NCBI RefSeq assembly: GCF_014648775.1
Contig: NZ_BMRT01000010.1
Location: 124,001-188,000 of the forward strand
From: Streptomyces abikoensis
GTDB lineage: Bacteria; Actinomycetota; Actinomycetes; Streptomycetales; Streptomycetaceae
Length of the DNA: 64,000 nucleotides
Direction: 5' to 3'
Made by a program: the position numbers and the translations under genes. Within the stretch, counting starts at the first letter, position 1. Each line of letters begins with the position of its first letter. Under the pieces are notes generated by a model. The model was not told the origin of the DNA. It saw nothing but the letters and a program-made list of their open reading frames with translations, and ran no database searches. Positions 56,255 to 64,000 of the stretch are shown here, piece after piece.

Positions 56255-56836
56255 GTGCTCTTCCCGCACACCGCGTCGCGCCGGCTCGAGTTCCGCCCCG
56301 CGTCCGACGGCGACCACGACGAGGTCACCCGTGCCTTCCTGCGGAGCGGCGTGGAGAACGTCAGCCCCACGGAACAGCCGACCACCCGGCGCCTGGCCGA
56401 CTGCGACGCGGCCTTCCTGGTCGCCCGCCGGGGCCGGGGGGACATCCTGGGCTTCAGCGCGCTCCACGGCCGCGACCAGGCCGGGCACATCCGCTGCGCC
56501 GTCTATCTGGACCCGGCCCGGGCCAGGCTCGGCGTGGGCTCCGAGGCCATCTACCTGACGATCAACTACGCCTTCGCGATGTTCGACGTCGACCGGGTGA
56601 TCGCCCAGACCACCGAGGCCACCCTGGGCTCCGTGGGGATGAGCCCGGGGAGCAGCTCGGCCGACCGGGTGCTGCGCGACTTCCTCTACTTCCGCGGCCG
56701 CCACTGGGACCTCCACGGATTCCAGCTCTCCCGGAGCGAGTGGGAGGAGCACGTCGACACCGGCCACCTCGACCCCGTGCTCGGCCCGGGGCTCGGCTGG
56801 CGCCACGACCCGTACCGGACGCCCCTCGCCCCCTGA
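56255..56836 (+). CDS. GNAT family N-acetyltransferase
   Basis: A 193-residue protein with a GTG start. LEFRPASDGDHDEVTRAFLRSG opens the GNAT fold and GFSALHGRDQAGHIRCAVYLDPARARLGVGSEAIYLTINYAFAMFDVDRVIAQT covers the acetyl-CoA strand and loop. The usual RxxGxG/A loop is ARARLGVGSEA. C-terminal Trp/His-rich sequence (YFRGRHWDLHGFQLS) resembles acceptor-side residues. In context it may acylate an amino sugar or aglycone, or confer self-protection. Confidence 0.8.
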   Translation: MLFPHTASRRLEFRPASDGDHDEVTRAFLRSGVENVSPTEQPTTRRLADCDAAFLVARRGRGDILGFSALHGRDQAGHIRCAVYLDPARARLGVGSEAIYLTINYAFAMFDVDRVIAQTTEATLGSVGMSPGSSSADRVLRDFLYFRGRHWDLHGFQLSRSEWEEHVDTGHLDPVLGPGLGWRHDPYRTPLAP

Positions 56837-56901
56837 GCCCCACGGCCCGCCCCCCGGACGCGTGAGCCGTCCACCGAACGCCAACGAACCGAAGGAGAAC
56901 C

Positions 56902-57885
56902 GTGCCAGGTCAGGGAACAGGACAACTGATCACCGTCCTCGGTGCCTCGGGCCTGCTGGGCACCGCCGTCAGCAGGGAGCTCGCGCGACGGCCCGTACGG
57001 CTCCGCCTCGTCGGCCGCCGACCCGTGGCCCTCCCGGACCGGCCGGTCGCGCGGATCGAGGAGCGCTCCGCCGACCTCACCGAGCCCGGCGCGGTCGCGG
57101 CGGCGGTGGAGGGATCCGACGTGGTGATCCACCTCGTCGCGCACATCGCGGGCTCCGGCACCTGGCGGGTCGCCGACGGCGACGAGCGGGCCCGGCGCGT
57201 CAACGCCGGTCTCGTCCACGACGTCATCGACGCGATCCGCGCCGAGCGCCGGGCGACGCCCCCGGCGCTGCTGTTCGCCGGGTCGATCTCGCAGTCCGCC
57301 ACCGCGCCCGAGGAGCTGCTGACCGCCTACGACCGGCACAAGCTGGAGGCGGAACGGGCGATCGCCGACGCCACCGCCGAGGGACTGGTCCGGGGCACCA
57401 CCCTGCGGCTGTCCACCCTCTACAGCCTGGGCACGGACGCCCCCGGCCTGGACCGGGGCGTCGTCGCGGCCATGACCCGGCGCGCCGCCGCCGGACTGCC
57501 GCTCACCATGTGGCACGGCGGCACGCCCAAGCGCGACCTCCTCGGCATCGACGACGCGGCCCGCGCGTTCACCGCGGCCCTCGACGCGCCCGCCGCGGTC
57601 ACCGGCCGCCACTGGGAGATCGGCACCGGCGCCCAGACCAGCGTCGCCGAGCTGTTCACGGCGATCGCCGAGGCGGTCGCCCGGCACACGGGCCGCCCGC
57701 CCGTGCCGGTCGTGTCCACCACACCGGCCGAGTACGCGGTGAGCACCGATCAACTCGACTTCGTCCTGCGGTCGTCGGCCTTCCCGGACGTGACCGGCTG
57801 GCACCCCCGCGTCGGCCTCCACGAGGGGCTGGACCGGCTCGCCGCCGCCGTCGTCCGCGAACAGGCCGGGCACGAGGCGGCGTAG
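56902..57885 (+). CDS. NAD-dependent epimerase/ketoreductase (NDP-hexose 4-ketoreductase-like)
   Basis: A 327-residue extended short-chain dehydrogenase. The Rossmann motif is VLGASGLLGTAV (11-22), an acidic DLTEPG segment follows, and the catalytic set is Ser in FAGSISQSA with YDRHK (YxxxK). The substrate domain reads RLSTLYSLG and RDLLGIDDAARAFTAAL. The protein matches NDP-hexose 4-ketoreductases from deoxysugar pathways of aureolic acid and angucycline clusters. AAGGAG lies just before the GTG start. It stands directly ahead of the glycosyltransferase array, supporting the sugar role. Confidence 0.85.
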   Translation: MPGQGTGQLITVLGASGLLGTAVSRELARRPVRLRLVGRRPVALPDRPVARIEERSADLTEPGAVAAAVEGSDVVIHLVAHIAGSGTWRVADGDERARRVNAGLVHDVIDAIRAERRATPPALLFAGSISQSATAPEELLTAYDRHKLEAERAIADATAEGLVRGTTLRLSTLYSLGTDAPGLDRGVVAAMTRRAAAGLPLTMWHGGTPKRDLLGIDDAARAFTAALDAPAAVTGRHWEIGTGAQTSVAELFTAIAEAVARHTGRPPVPVVSTTPAEYAVSTDQLDFVLRSSAFPDVTGWHPRVGLHEGLDRLAAAVVREQAGHEAA

Positions 57886-57946
57886 CGCCCCCGTCCCGCA
57901 CCGCGCCCGCGCCGCGCCCGGACCCGCCCACAGACACAGGGACACG

Positions 57947-59224
57947 ATGCGAATACTGTTCACCACCACCCCGGACAAGAGCCTCTTCCAGCAGATGGTG
58001 CCGCTGGCCTGGGCGCTGCGCACCGCCGGCCACGAGGTCCGGGTGGCCAGCCAGCCCTCGTTCACGGACGTGATCACGCAGGCCGGGCTCACCGCCGTGC
58101 CCGTGGGCAGCGCTCGGGACATCCAGCGGCTGGCCCGGCTGAAGCCGGAGCACGCCGAGGCGGCCCGCAAGGGCCTGCCCGTGCCGTACGACGCCGCCGA
58201 GCGGGACCCGGCGGAGCTCGACTGGGAGACCACCCTCGCCGGGTACCGGGACGTCGTCTCCCAGTGGCACCGGACCGACAACTTCCCCATGATCAAGGAC
58301 CTGGTGGAGTTCGCCCGGCACTGGCGGCCCGACCTGATCATCTGGGAGCCGCTCACCTACGCCGGGCCGATCGCGGCCAAGGCCACCGGCGCCGCCCACG
58401 CCCGGCTGCTGTGGAGCATCGACGTCATCGGGATGGCCCGCACCCGCTTCCTGGAGCTCAAGGCCCGGCAGCCGGAGGCGGAGCGCGCCGACCCGCTCGC
58501 GGACTGGCTGGGCGGCTACGCCCGCAAGTACGGCGGCGAGTTCACCGAGGACATGGCCACGGGCCACTTCAGCATCGACCAGTTCCCGGCGTCGCTGCGC
58601 ATGACGGCCGACACACACTACGTCCCCATGCGCTACATCCCCTACGGCGGCCCCGCCGTCGTCCCCCGGTGGCTGTGGGAGGAGCCCGCCCGCCCCCGAG
58701 TGGCGCTCACCCTGGGCATCGCCGCGACCAGCCGCTTCGCCGGGCACGTCGCCGACGTCGGGGACATCCTCGACTCGCTGGCGGACCTGGACATCGAGGT
58801 CGTCGCCACCCTCGCCGAGTCGGAGCAGCGCAAGCTGGGCGCGGTGCCCGGCAACGTCCGGCTCGTCTCGTACGTGCCGCTGCACGCCCTGCTGCCCACC
58901 TGCAGCGCGGTCATCAACCACGCGGGGCCGGGCACCTTCCTGACGACGACCCTCAACCCCGTGCCGCAGGTCGCCGTGCCCTGGGACTTCGACGAGCCGG
59001 AACTGGCCCGGCGGGCGGCCGCGCAGGGCTCCGTCCTGACCATCCGCGCCGACCGCGCCACCGGCCCGGCCGTGCGCGAGGCCCTGCTGCGCGTCCTGCG
59101 CGAACCCGGCTTCCGGCAGGCGGCCACGGCGCTGCGCGACGAGTTCCGCGCGCTGCCGAGCCCCACCGAGCTCGTCCCCCGTCTGGAGGAGCTCACGGCC
59201 GCGTACCGCGCCGCCACCCGCTGA
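57947..59224 (+). CDS. Macrolide-type glycosyltransferase, array copy 1
   Basis: A 425-residue GT1-fold (GT-B) enzyme of the DesVII/EryCIII group that moves NDP-deoxysugars to aglycones or growing sugar chains. N-terminal signature MRILFTTTPDKSLFQQMVPLAWALRTAGHEVRVASQPSF; acceptor-domain core WRPDLIIWEPLTYAGPIAA; donor-domain VRLVSYVPLHALLPTCSAVINHAGPGTFLTTTLNPVPQVAVPWDFDEPELA with the His-Gly/Pro-Gly-Thr diphosphate motif. Its leader (ACACAGGGACAC before the ATG) recurs before array copy 3. No P450-like activator partner, often needed by this group, is seen in the window. Confidence 0.93.
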   Translation: MRILFTTTPDKSLFQQMVPLAWALRTAGHEVRVASQPSFTDVITQAGLTAVPVGSARDIQRLARLKPEHAEAARKGLPVPYDAAERDPAELDWETTLAGYRDVVSQWHRTDNFPMIKDLVEFARHWRPDLIIWEPLTYAGPIAAKATGAAHARLLWSIDVIGMARTRFLELKARQPEAERADPLADWLGGYARKYGGEFTEDMATGHFSIDQFPASLRMTADTHYVPMRYIPYGGPAVVPRWLWEEPARPRVALTLGIAATSRFAGHVADVGDILDSLADLDIEVVATLAESEQRKLGAVPGNVRLVSYVPLHALLPTCSAVINHAGPGTFLTTTLNPVPQVAVPWDFDEPELARRAAAQGSVLTIRADRATGPAVREALLRVLREPGFRQAATALRDEFRALPSPTELVPRLEELTAAYRAATR

Positions 59225-59269
59225 ACCACCTGCCGAACCATCCGCTGAACCACCCGTGAGGGAGCCCCC

Positions 59270-60571
59270 ATGCGCGTCCTGTTCGCGGCCAATCCGCACA
59301 AGAGCGTCTTCCAGTACATGGTGCCGATGGCCTGGGCGCTGCGCACCGCCGGCCACGAGGTGCGCTTCGCCAGCCAGCCCGCCTTCGCGGCGACGATCAC
59401 GCAGGCCGGGCTGACGGCCGTGCCCGTCGGCCGGGACCACGACCGGCTGTGGGCCGCGCGCGCGGCGGCGGGCGGGGCGGACGGCGCGGCGGACGCGGGG
59501 CGGGCCGGCATCGAGCCGCCGTACGACGCCTTCACCGATCCGGAGAAGGCCACCTGGGAGTACCTCTCCGCGGGCATGGCCACGGCCGTCGGCGAGCGGC
59601 ACCGGCTGGCGGCCTTCCCGATGGCCGCCGACCTGGTGGAGTTCGCCCGGCACTGGCGGCCCGACCTGGTGATCTGGGACCCGCTCAGCTACGCGGGCCC
59701 GATCGCGGCCCAGGCGGTGGGCGCCGCCCACGCGCGCCTCCTCTTCGGCGTCGACGTCTTCGGCGGGGTCCGCGACCTCTTCCTGAAGCTCAAGGAGCGG
59801 CAGCCGGAGGGCGAGCGCGTCGATCCCCTCGCGGACTGGCTGGGCGGCTACGCGCGCAAGCACGGCGGCGAGTTCACCGAGGACATGGCCACGGGCCACT
59901 TCACCATCGACCAGTTCCCGGCGAGCCTCCAGACCGAGGCGCCCGGACTCCACTACGAGCGCACGCAGTTCATCCCCTACGGCGGCCCGGCCGTCGTACC
60001 GGACTGGCTGCGCCGGGCGCCGGAACGGCCGCGCGTCGCCATCACCATGGGGCTGAGCGCCACCGACGTCTACAGCGGCTACACCGTCGACACCCAGGAC
60101 GTCCTCGACTCGCTCGCCGACCTCGACATCGAGATCGTCGCCACCATCGCGGACAGCGAGAAGGCCAAGCTGAAGCGGATCCCCGGCAACGCGCGGCTCG
60201 TGCCCTACGTGCCCCTGCACGCCCTCGCACCGACCTGCGACGCGGTCGTCCACCACGCCGGAGCGGCCACCCTCGCCACCGTCGCCCGGCACCCCGTGCC
60301 CCACCTGTCCCTGCACTACCACTACGACCAGCCGATCCTCGCCCGGAAGCTCGCCGAGCACGGCGCGGGACTGGAGCTCCACACCAGCGAGGCCACCGGC
60401 CGGGCCGTCCGCGAGCACGTCCTGCGGCTGCTGGACGAGCCGTCCTTCCGCGAGCGCGCCGCCGCCCTCCGCGACGAGACCCTCGCCCTGCCCACCCCCA
60501 ACCAGCTCGTCCCCCGCCTCGAAGAACTCACCGAGCGGCACCGCCGCGCCACCACGACCACCGCCGCCTGA
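59270..60571 (+). CDS. Macrolide-type glycosyltransferase, array copy 2
   Basis: A 433-residue paralogue: MRVLFAANPHKSVFQYMVPMAWALRTAGHEVRFASQPAF, WRPDLVIWDPLSYAGPIAAQAVGAAHARLL, VPYVPLHALAPTCDAVVHHAGAATLATVARHPVPHLSLHYHYDQPILA. The donor motif is unusual in having HHAGAATLAT, where most family members have HHGG.GT, and HYHYDQP in place of PWD.D.P. It has an extra Ala/Gly segment near residue 65 (ARAAAGGADGAADAGRAG). Two tracts of 77 and 73 bases are identical to array copy 5. Confidence 0.93.
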   Translation: MRVLFAANPHKSVFQYMVPMAWALRTAGHEVRFASQPAFAATITQAGLTAVPVGRDHDRLWAARAAAGGADGAADAGRAGIEPPYDAFTDPEKATWEYLSAGMATAVGERHRLAAFPMAADLVEFARHWRPDLVIWDPLSYAGPIAAQAVGAAHARLLFGVDVFGGVRDLFLKLKERQPEGERVDPLADWLGGYARKHGGEFTEDMATGHFTIDQFPASLQTEAPGLHYERTQFIPYGGPAVVPDWLRRAPERPRVAITMGLSATDVYSGYTVDTQDVLDSLADLDIEIVATIADSEKAKLKRIPGNARLVPYVPLHALAPTCDAVVHHAGAATLATVARHPVPHLSLHYHYDQPILARKLAEHGAGLELHTSEATGRAVREHVLRLLDEPSFRERAAALRDETLALPTPNQLVPRLEELTERHRRATTTTAA

Positions 60572-60588
60572 CCGGACACAGGGACACC

Positions 60589-61890
60589 ATGCGAATACTG
60601 TTCACCGCCTATCCGGAGCGGACGCACTTCCTCCTGATGGCTCCGCTGGCCTGGGCCCTGCGCACCGCCGGCCACGAGGTCCGCTTCGCGAGCCAGCCGA
60701 AGTTCACCGAGGAGATCACCCGGGCCGGGCTCACCGCCGTCCCCGTCGGCCGCGACCGCGACCTCTGGCAGCTCCTCGCCCGCGACCCGAGCTGGCTCGG
60801 CGAGACCGAGCGCGGCGGCATGCCCATGCCCTACGACGTGGCCGACCGCCCCCACGACGAGATCACCTGGGAGTACCTCAGCCAGGGCTACGCGACCCAG
60901 GTCGAGCGCTGGCACAAGACCAGCAACGTCCCCATGGTCGGCGACCTCGTGGAGTTCGCCCGGCAGTGGCGGCCCGACCTGGTGATCTGGGAGCCGCTCA
61001 CCTACGCCGGGGCCATCGCCGCCGAGGCCGTCGGCGCCGCCCACGCCCGCCTCCTCTTCGGCATCGACATGTACGGCGTCGCCCGCGAGCACTTCCTCCG
61101 CCTCAAGGCGGAGCGCCCCGAGGCGGAGCGCGTGGACCCCATGGCCGACTGGCTGGGCGCCTACGCGCGCAAGTACGGCACGGAGTTCCGCGAGGAGCTG
61201 GTCACCGGGCAGTTCACCGTCGACCTGGTGCCCGAGTGCCTCCAGCGCCGCGCCGCCGGCCTCACGTACGTCCCCCTGCGCTGCACGCCCTACGGCGGCC
61301 CCGCCGTGGTCCCCCCGTGGCTGCGCGCCCGCCCGGAGCGGCCGCGCGTCGCCCTCACCCTGGGGCTGAGCACCACCGGGCACGGCGGCGAGTACAACGT
61401 CGGCGTGCAGGACATCCTCGACGCCGTCGCGGACCTCGACATCGAACTCGTCGCCACCATCGCCGAGTCCGAGCAGCACAAGCTCACCCGCGTGCCCGCC
61501 AACACCCGCGTGGAGTCCTTCCTCCCGCTGGACGCGCTCGCCGCCACCTGCGACGCCGTCATCCATCACGCCGGCTTCGGCACCCTCGCCACCACCGCGC
61601 TGCGCGGACTGCCCCAGCTGACGCTGCCCTGGGACAACGACGGCCCGGCCCTGGCCGAGGGCGTCGTCGCCACCGGCGCCGGCCTGATGATGAACCCCAA
61701 GCGGGCCACCGGCCGGGACGTACGGGAGGGCCTGCTGCGGCTGCTGTCCGAGCCGGGCTTCCGGGCGGGCGCGGCGGAGCTGCGGACGCGGATGCTCGCC
61801 CAGCCCGCCCCGAACGACCTGGTGCCCGTCCTGGAACGGCTCGTGGCCGAGCACCGCGACGGTTCCACCGCCGCGAAGGGCCGGGGGTGA
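60589..61890 (+). CDS. Macrolide-type glycosyltransferase, array copy 3
   Basis: A 433-residue paralogue: MRILFTAYPERTHFLLMAPLAWALRTAGHEVRFASQPKF, WRPDLVIWEPLTYAGAIAAEAVGAAHARLL, VESFLPLDALAATCDAVIHHAGFGTLATTALRGLPQLTLPWDNDGPALAEGVVATGAG. The donor motif HHAGFGT is canonical. It begins 17 bases after copy 2, with a leader almost the same as that of copy 1. Its stop overlaps the GTG of copy 4 (GTGA), so copies 3 and 4 are translationally coupled. Confidence 0.93.
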   Translation: MRILFTAYPERTHFLLMAPLAWALRTAGHEVRFASQPKFTEEITRAGLTAVPVGRDRDLWQLLARDPSWLGETERGGMPMPYDVADRPHDEITWEYLSQGYATQVERWHKTSNVPMVGDLVEFARQWRPDLVIWEPLTYAGAIAAEAVGAAHARLLFGIDMYGVAREHFLRLKAERPEAERVDPMADWLGAYARKYGTEFREELVTGQFTVDLVPECLQRRAAGLTYVPLRCTPYGGPAVVPPWLRARPERPRVALTLGLSTTGHGGEYNVGVQDILDAVADLDIELVATIAESEQHKLTRVPANTRVESFLPLDALAATCDAVIHHAGFGTLATTALRGLPQLTLPWDNDGPALAEGVVATGAGLMMNPKRATGRDVREGLLRLLSEPGFRAGAAELRTRMLAQPAPNDLVPVLERLVAEHRDGSTAAKGRG

Positions 61891-63182
61891 GCCCGTTGCG
61901 CGTCCTCCTCGTCGCCAACCCCGAGAAGGCCCACGTCCTGCCGATGTTCCCGCTGGCCTGGGCGCTGCGCACCGCCGGCCACGACGTGCGGGTGGCCTGC
62001 ACGCCCTGGTTCGCGGACGTCGTCACCCAGGCGGGGCTCACCGCCGTCCCCGTCGGCCGGGACTACGACCTGTGGAAGCTGCTCGACCGCAGCATGCACA
62101 CCCTCCCCGACTGGTCCTACCGCCCGGAGTACGGCCTGCCCGCGCCCTACGACGCGGCCCACGAACCGGACCGGGCCACGTGGGAGCACCTGACCGAGGG
62201 CTACGAGCGGATCGTCTCGCTCTGGCACAAGCCCGCGAGCTTCCCGATGATCGCCGACCTCGTGCGCTTCGCCCGGCAGTGGGGGCCCGACCTGATCCTC
62301 TGGGAGCCGCTGGCCATGGCGGGCCCCATCGCCGCCGAGGCGTGCGGCGCCGCGCACGGCCGGCTGCTGTGGAGCGTCGACGTGTTCGGCGCGACCCGCC
62401 GGCGGTTCCTGCGGCTCAAGGAGCGGCGACCGGAGGGCGAACGCGTCGACCCCCTCGCCGACTGGCTCGGCGGCTACGCGCGCATGTACGGCGGCGAGTT
62501 CAGCGAGTCCATGGTCACGGGCCAGTTCACCGTCGACCAGCTCCCGGCGTCGCTCGCGACGGACGGCCTCCCCGGCCGGCTGCCCCTGCGGTTCGTGCCC
62601 TACGGCGGCCCGGCCGTGCTGCCCAAGTGGCTGTGGACCCGGCCCGAACGGCCCCGGGTGGCGCTGACGATGGGGCTCAGCTCGACGGACCACGACGCGG
62701 GCTACGCGATCGACGTGCAGGGCGTCCTGGACGCGCTGGACGGCCTCGACGTCGAGATCGTCGCGACGGTCGCGGACGCCGAGCGCCACAAGCTCGCGCG
62801 GGTGCCGGCCAACGCCCGGCTGGTGCCCTACGTGCCGCTGCACGACCTGGCCCGCACCTGCGACCTGGCCATCCACCACGGCGGCTTCGGCACGTTCCTC
62901 ACCTTCGCCCGCCACCCCGTCCCCCAGCTGCTGCTGCCGTGGGACTTCGACGGGCCGGTCCTGGGCCGCCGGGCCGCCGAGCAGGGCGGCTCGCTCGCGA
63001 TCCGGGCCGACGAGGCCACCGCGGAGTCCGTCCGCGCGGCCGTGCTGCGGCTGCTGACCGAGCCCGCCTTCAAGGAGCGGGCGACGGCGCTGCGGGACGA
63101 GATCGACGCGACGCCGAGCCCCAACGAGCTCGTCCCCCGCCTGGAGGAGCTCACGGCCGCCCACCGCTCCACCACCCGCTGA
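61887..63182 (+). CDS. Macrolide-type glycosyltransferase, array copy 4
   Basis: A 431-residue paralogue starting at a GTG (MSPLRVLLVANPEKAHVLPMFPLAWALRTAGHDVRVACTPWF). The core is WGPDLILWEPLAMAGPIAAEACGAAHGRLL and the donor motif LVPYVPLHDLARTCDLAIHHGGFGTFLTFARHPVPQLLLPWDFDGPVLG. Its HHGGFGT matches the functional consensus best of all five. The 3' end and downstream spacer (GAACCACCCGTGAGG) closely match those of copy 1, which points to block duplication of the copy 1-copy 2 junction. Confidence 0.93.
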   Translation: MSPLRVLLVANPEKAHVLPMFPLAWALRTAGHDVRVACTPWFADVVTQAGLTAVPVGRDYDLWKLLDRSMHTLPDWSYRPEYGLPAPYDAAHEPDRATWEHLTEGYERIVSLWHKPASFPMIADLVRFARQWGPDLILWEPLAMAGPIAAEACGAAHGRLLWSVDVFGATRRRFLRLKERRPEGERVDPLADWLGGYARMYGGEFSESMVTGQFTVDQLPASLATDGLPGRLPLRFVPYGGPAVLPKWLWTRPERPRVALTMGLSSTDHDAGYAIDVQGVLDALDGLDVEIVATVADAERHKLARVPANARLVPYVPLHDLARTCDLAIHHGGFGTFLTFARHPVPQLLLPWDFDGPVLGRRAAEQGGSLAIRADEATAESVRAAVLRLLTEPAFKERATALRDEIDATPSPNELVPRLEELTAAHRSTTR

Positions 63183-63202
63183 ACCACCCGTGAGGTAGCC
63201 CC

Positions 63203-64000
63203 ATGCGCGTCCTGTTCGCGACCAGCCCGCACAAGAGCGTCTTCCAGTACATGGTGCCGATGGCCTGGGCGCTGCGCACCGCCGGCCACGAGGTGCGCTT
63301 CGCGAGCCGGCACGCGCTCACGGAGACGATCACCCAGGCCGGGCTGACGGCCGTGCCCGTCGGCCGGCGCGGCAATCCCTTCCGGCTGCTCGACATGGTC
63401 GACCCGCAGGTGATCGCCGACGCGCGGGTGGGGCTGCCCACGCCGTGGGACGTGACCGAGGACCCGGCGCGGGCGACCTGGGCGGGGCTGCTCGACGGCT
63501 ACCGCCTCGCCGTCGGGTCGCTGCGCGAGGACAACTTCCCCGTGATCGGCGACCTGGTGGCGTACGCCCGGCACTGGCGGCCGGACCTGGTGATCTGGGA
63601 GCCGTTCTGCTACGCCGGGCCCATCGCCGCCGAGGCCGTGGGCGCGGCCCACGCCCGCCTGCTCTTCGGCGTCGACGTCTTCGGCGTCGCGCGCGAGCAC
63701 TTCCTCCGCCTCAAGGAGCGGCAGCCGGAGGGCGGGCGCGAAGACCCCCTCGCCGAGTGGCTCGGCGGCTACGCGCGCAAGCACGGCGGCGAGTTCACCG
63801 AGTCCATGGCCACCGGGCACTTCACCATCGACCAGTTCCCCGCCAGCCTGCAGGTCGAGGCGCCCGGACTCGCCTATGAACGCGCCCAGTTCATCCCCTA
63901 CGGCGGCCCGGCCGTCGTACCGGACTGGCTGCGCCGGGCGCCGGAACGGCCGCGCGTCGGGATCACCATGGGCCTGACGGCCACCGACGTCTACAGCGGC
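63203..64000 (+). CDS. Macrolide-type glycosyltransferase, array copy 5 (cut by window end)
   Basis: The first 266 residues: MRVLFATSPHKSVFQYMVPMAWALRTAGHEVRFASRHAL, WRPDLVIWEPFCYAGPIAAEAVGAAHARLLFGVDVFGVAREHFLRL, then FTIDQFPASLQVEAPGLAYERAQFIPYGGPAVVPDWLRRAPERPRVGITMGLTATDVYSG. It is closest to copy 2, sharing two long identical tracts, while the region around 63360-63520 (RRGNPFRLLDMVDPQVIADARVGLPTPWDV) is unlike copy 2. The donor-binding C-terminal domain lies beyond the window. Confidence 0.92.
   Translation, partial: MRVLFATSPHKSVFQYMVPMAWALRTAGHEVRFASRHALTETITQAGLTAVPVGRRGNPFRLLDMVDPQVIADARVGLPTPWDVTEDPARATWAGLLDGYRLAVGSLREDNFPVIGDLVAYARHWRPDLVIWEPFCYAGPIAAEAVGAAHARLLFGVDVFGVAREHFLRLKERQPEGGREDPLAEWLGGYARKHGGEFTESMATGHFTIDQFPASLQVEAPGLAYERAQFIPYGGPAVVPDWLRRAPERPRVGITMGLTATDVYSG

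Noticed and set aside
57656..60541. 961-residue minus-strand open frame opposite the glycosyltransferases
   Set aside because: Its internal repeats simply mirror the paralogous glycosyltransferases on the plus strand, so it is not an independent repeat protein.

Overview
The window looks like a Streptomyces chromosome segment. Coding DNA is very GC-rich with strong third-position GC bias and frequent GTG/TTG starts. Several families are typical of streptomycetes: XRE/DUF397 pair, DUF5063, DUF5988, SARP with an NB-ARC domain, LmbU-type regulators, a degenerate Fic toxin, and nested aspartokinase subunits. No rRNA or CRISPR array was seen.

Left end (1-6,724): accessory DNA ending at a displaced 3' half of a tRNA-Pro(CGG), which I read as the right attachment scar of an integrated element. 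It holds a truncated glycosyltransferase, two GntR/UTRA regulators around a palindromic operator, small coupled ORFs including a 9-cysteine peptide, an FkbM methyltransferase, and a lower-GC pair of overlapping ParB-superfamily genes behind iterated inverted repeats. No integrase is visible, so it should lie to the left.

Core segment (6.7-25.1 kb): S9 peptidase and SURF1 (overlapping tail to tail inside a repeat), an ECF sigma factor with a membrane partner, asd and aspartokinase, an RHH/Fic-like toxin-antitoxin pair, an HTH protein, an XRE/DUF397 module, two tandem secreted proteins with RTX-like repeats, then DUF5063, recR, ybaB/ebfC, dnaX, the SRP RNA gene and tRNA-Ser(GGA).

Island after tRNA-Ser (25.1-30.4 kb): two paralogous DHA2-type MFS exporters with duplicated upstream DNA, a LuxR-type regulator, a cysteine-containing L28 and a zinc-ribbon-like protein. 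The block is flanked by similar tandem 12-mers.

Metal homeostasis block (30.5-35.5 kb): a Zur-box-like dyad in front of a cysteine-free L32 and a COG0523 GTPase; a frameshifted Fur-family gene with a 23-residue Cys-rich ORF behind it; and a CsoR-type operator ahead of copZ and copA.

Mixed conserved segment (35.6-48 kb): DUF899, a lipoprotein, a BlaI/M56 sensor pair, a SpoIIE-type phosphatase, HhH-GPD, DUF5988, a VapB-like protein, a LytR_C protein, upp, the tadA neighbourhood, tRNA-Ser(CGA) and a MacB-like ABC exporter.

Right end (48.1-64 kb): apparently the left flank of a biosynthetic gene cluster for a heavily glycosylated natural product. Two LmbU-family regulators, a LuxR response regulator and a SARP lie beside an aldo/keto reductase, a GNAT acetyltransferase, an NDP-hexose ketoreductase-like SDR and five tandem paralogous macrolide-type glycosyltransferases, the last cut by the window end. 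The glycosyltransferase array, with duplicated junctions and long identical tracts, is the most striking feature. Sugar-nucleotide synthesis genes and the aglycone machinery are not in the window.
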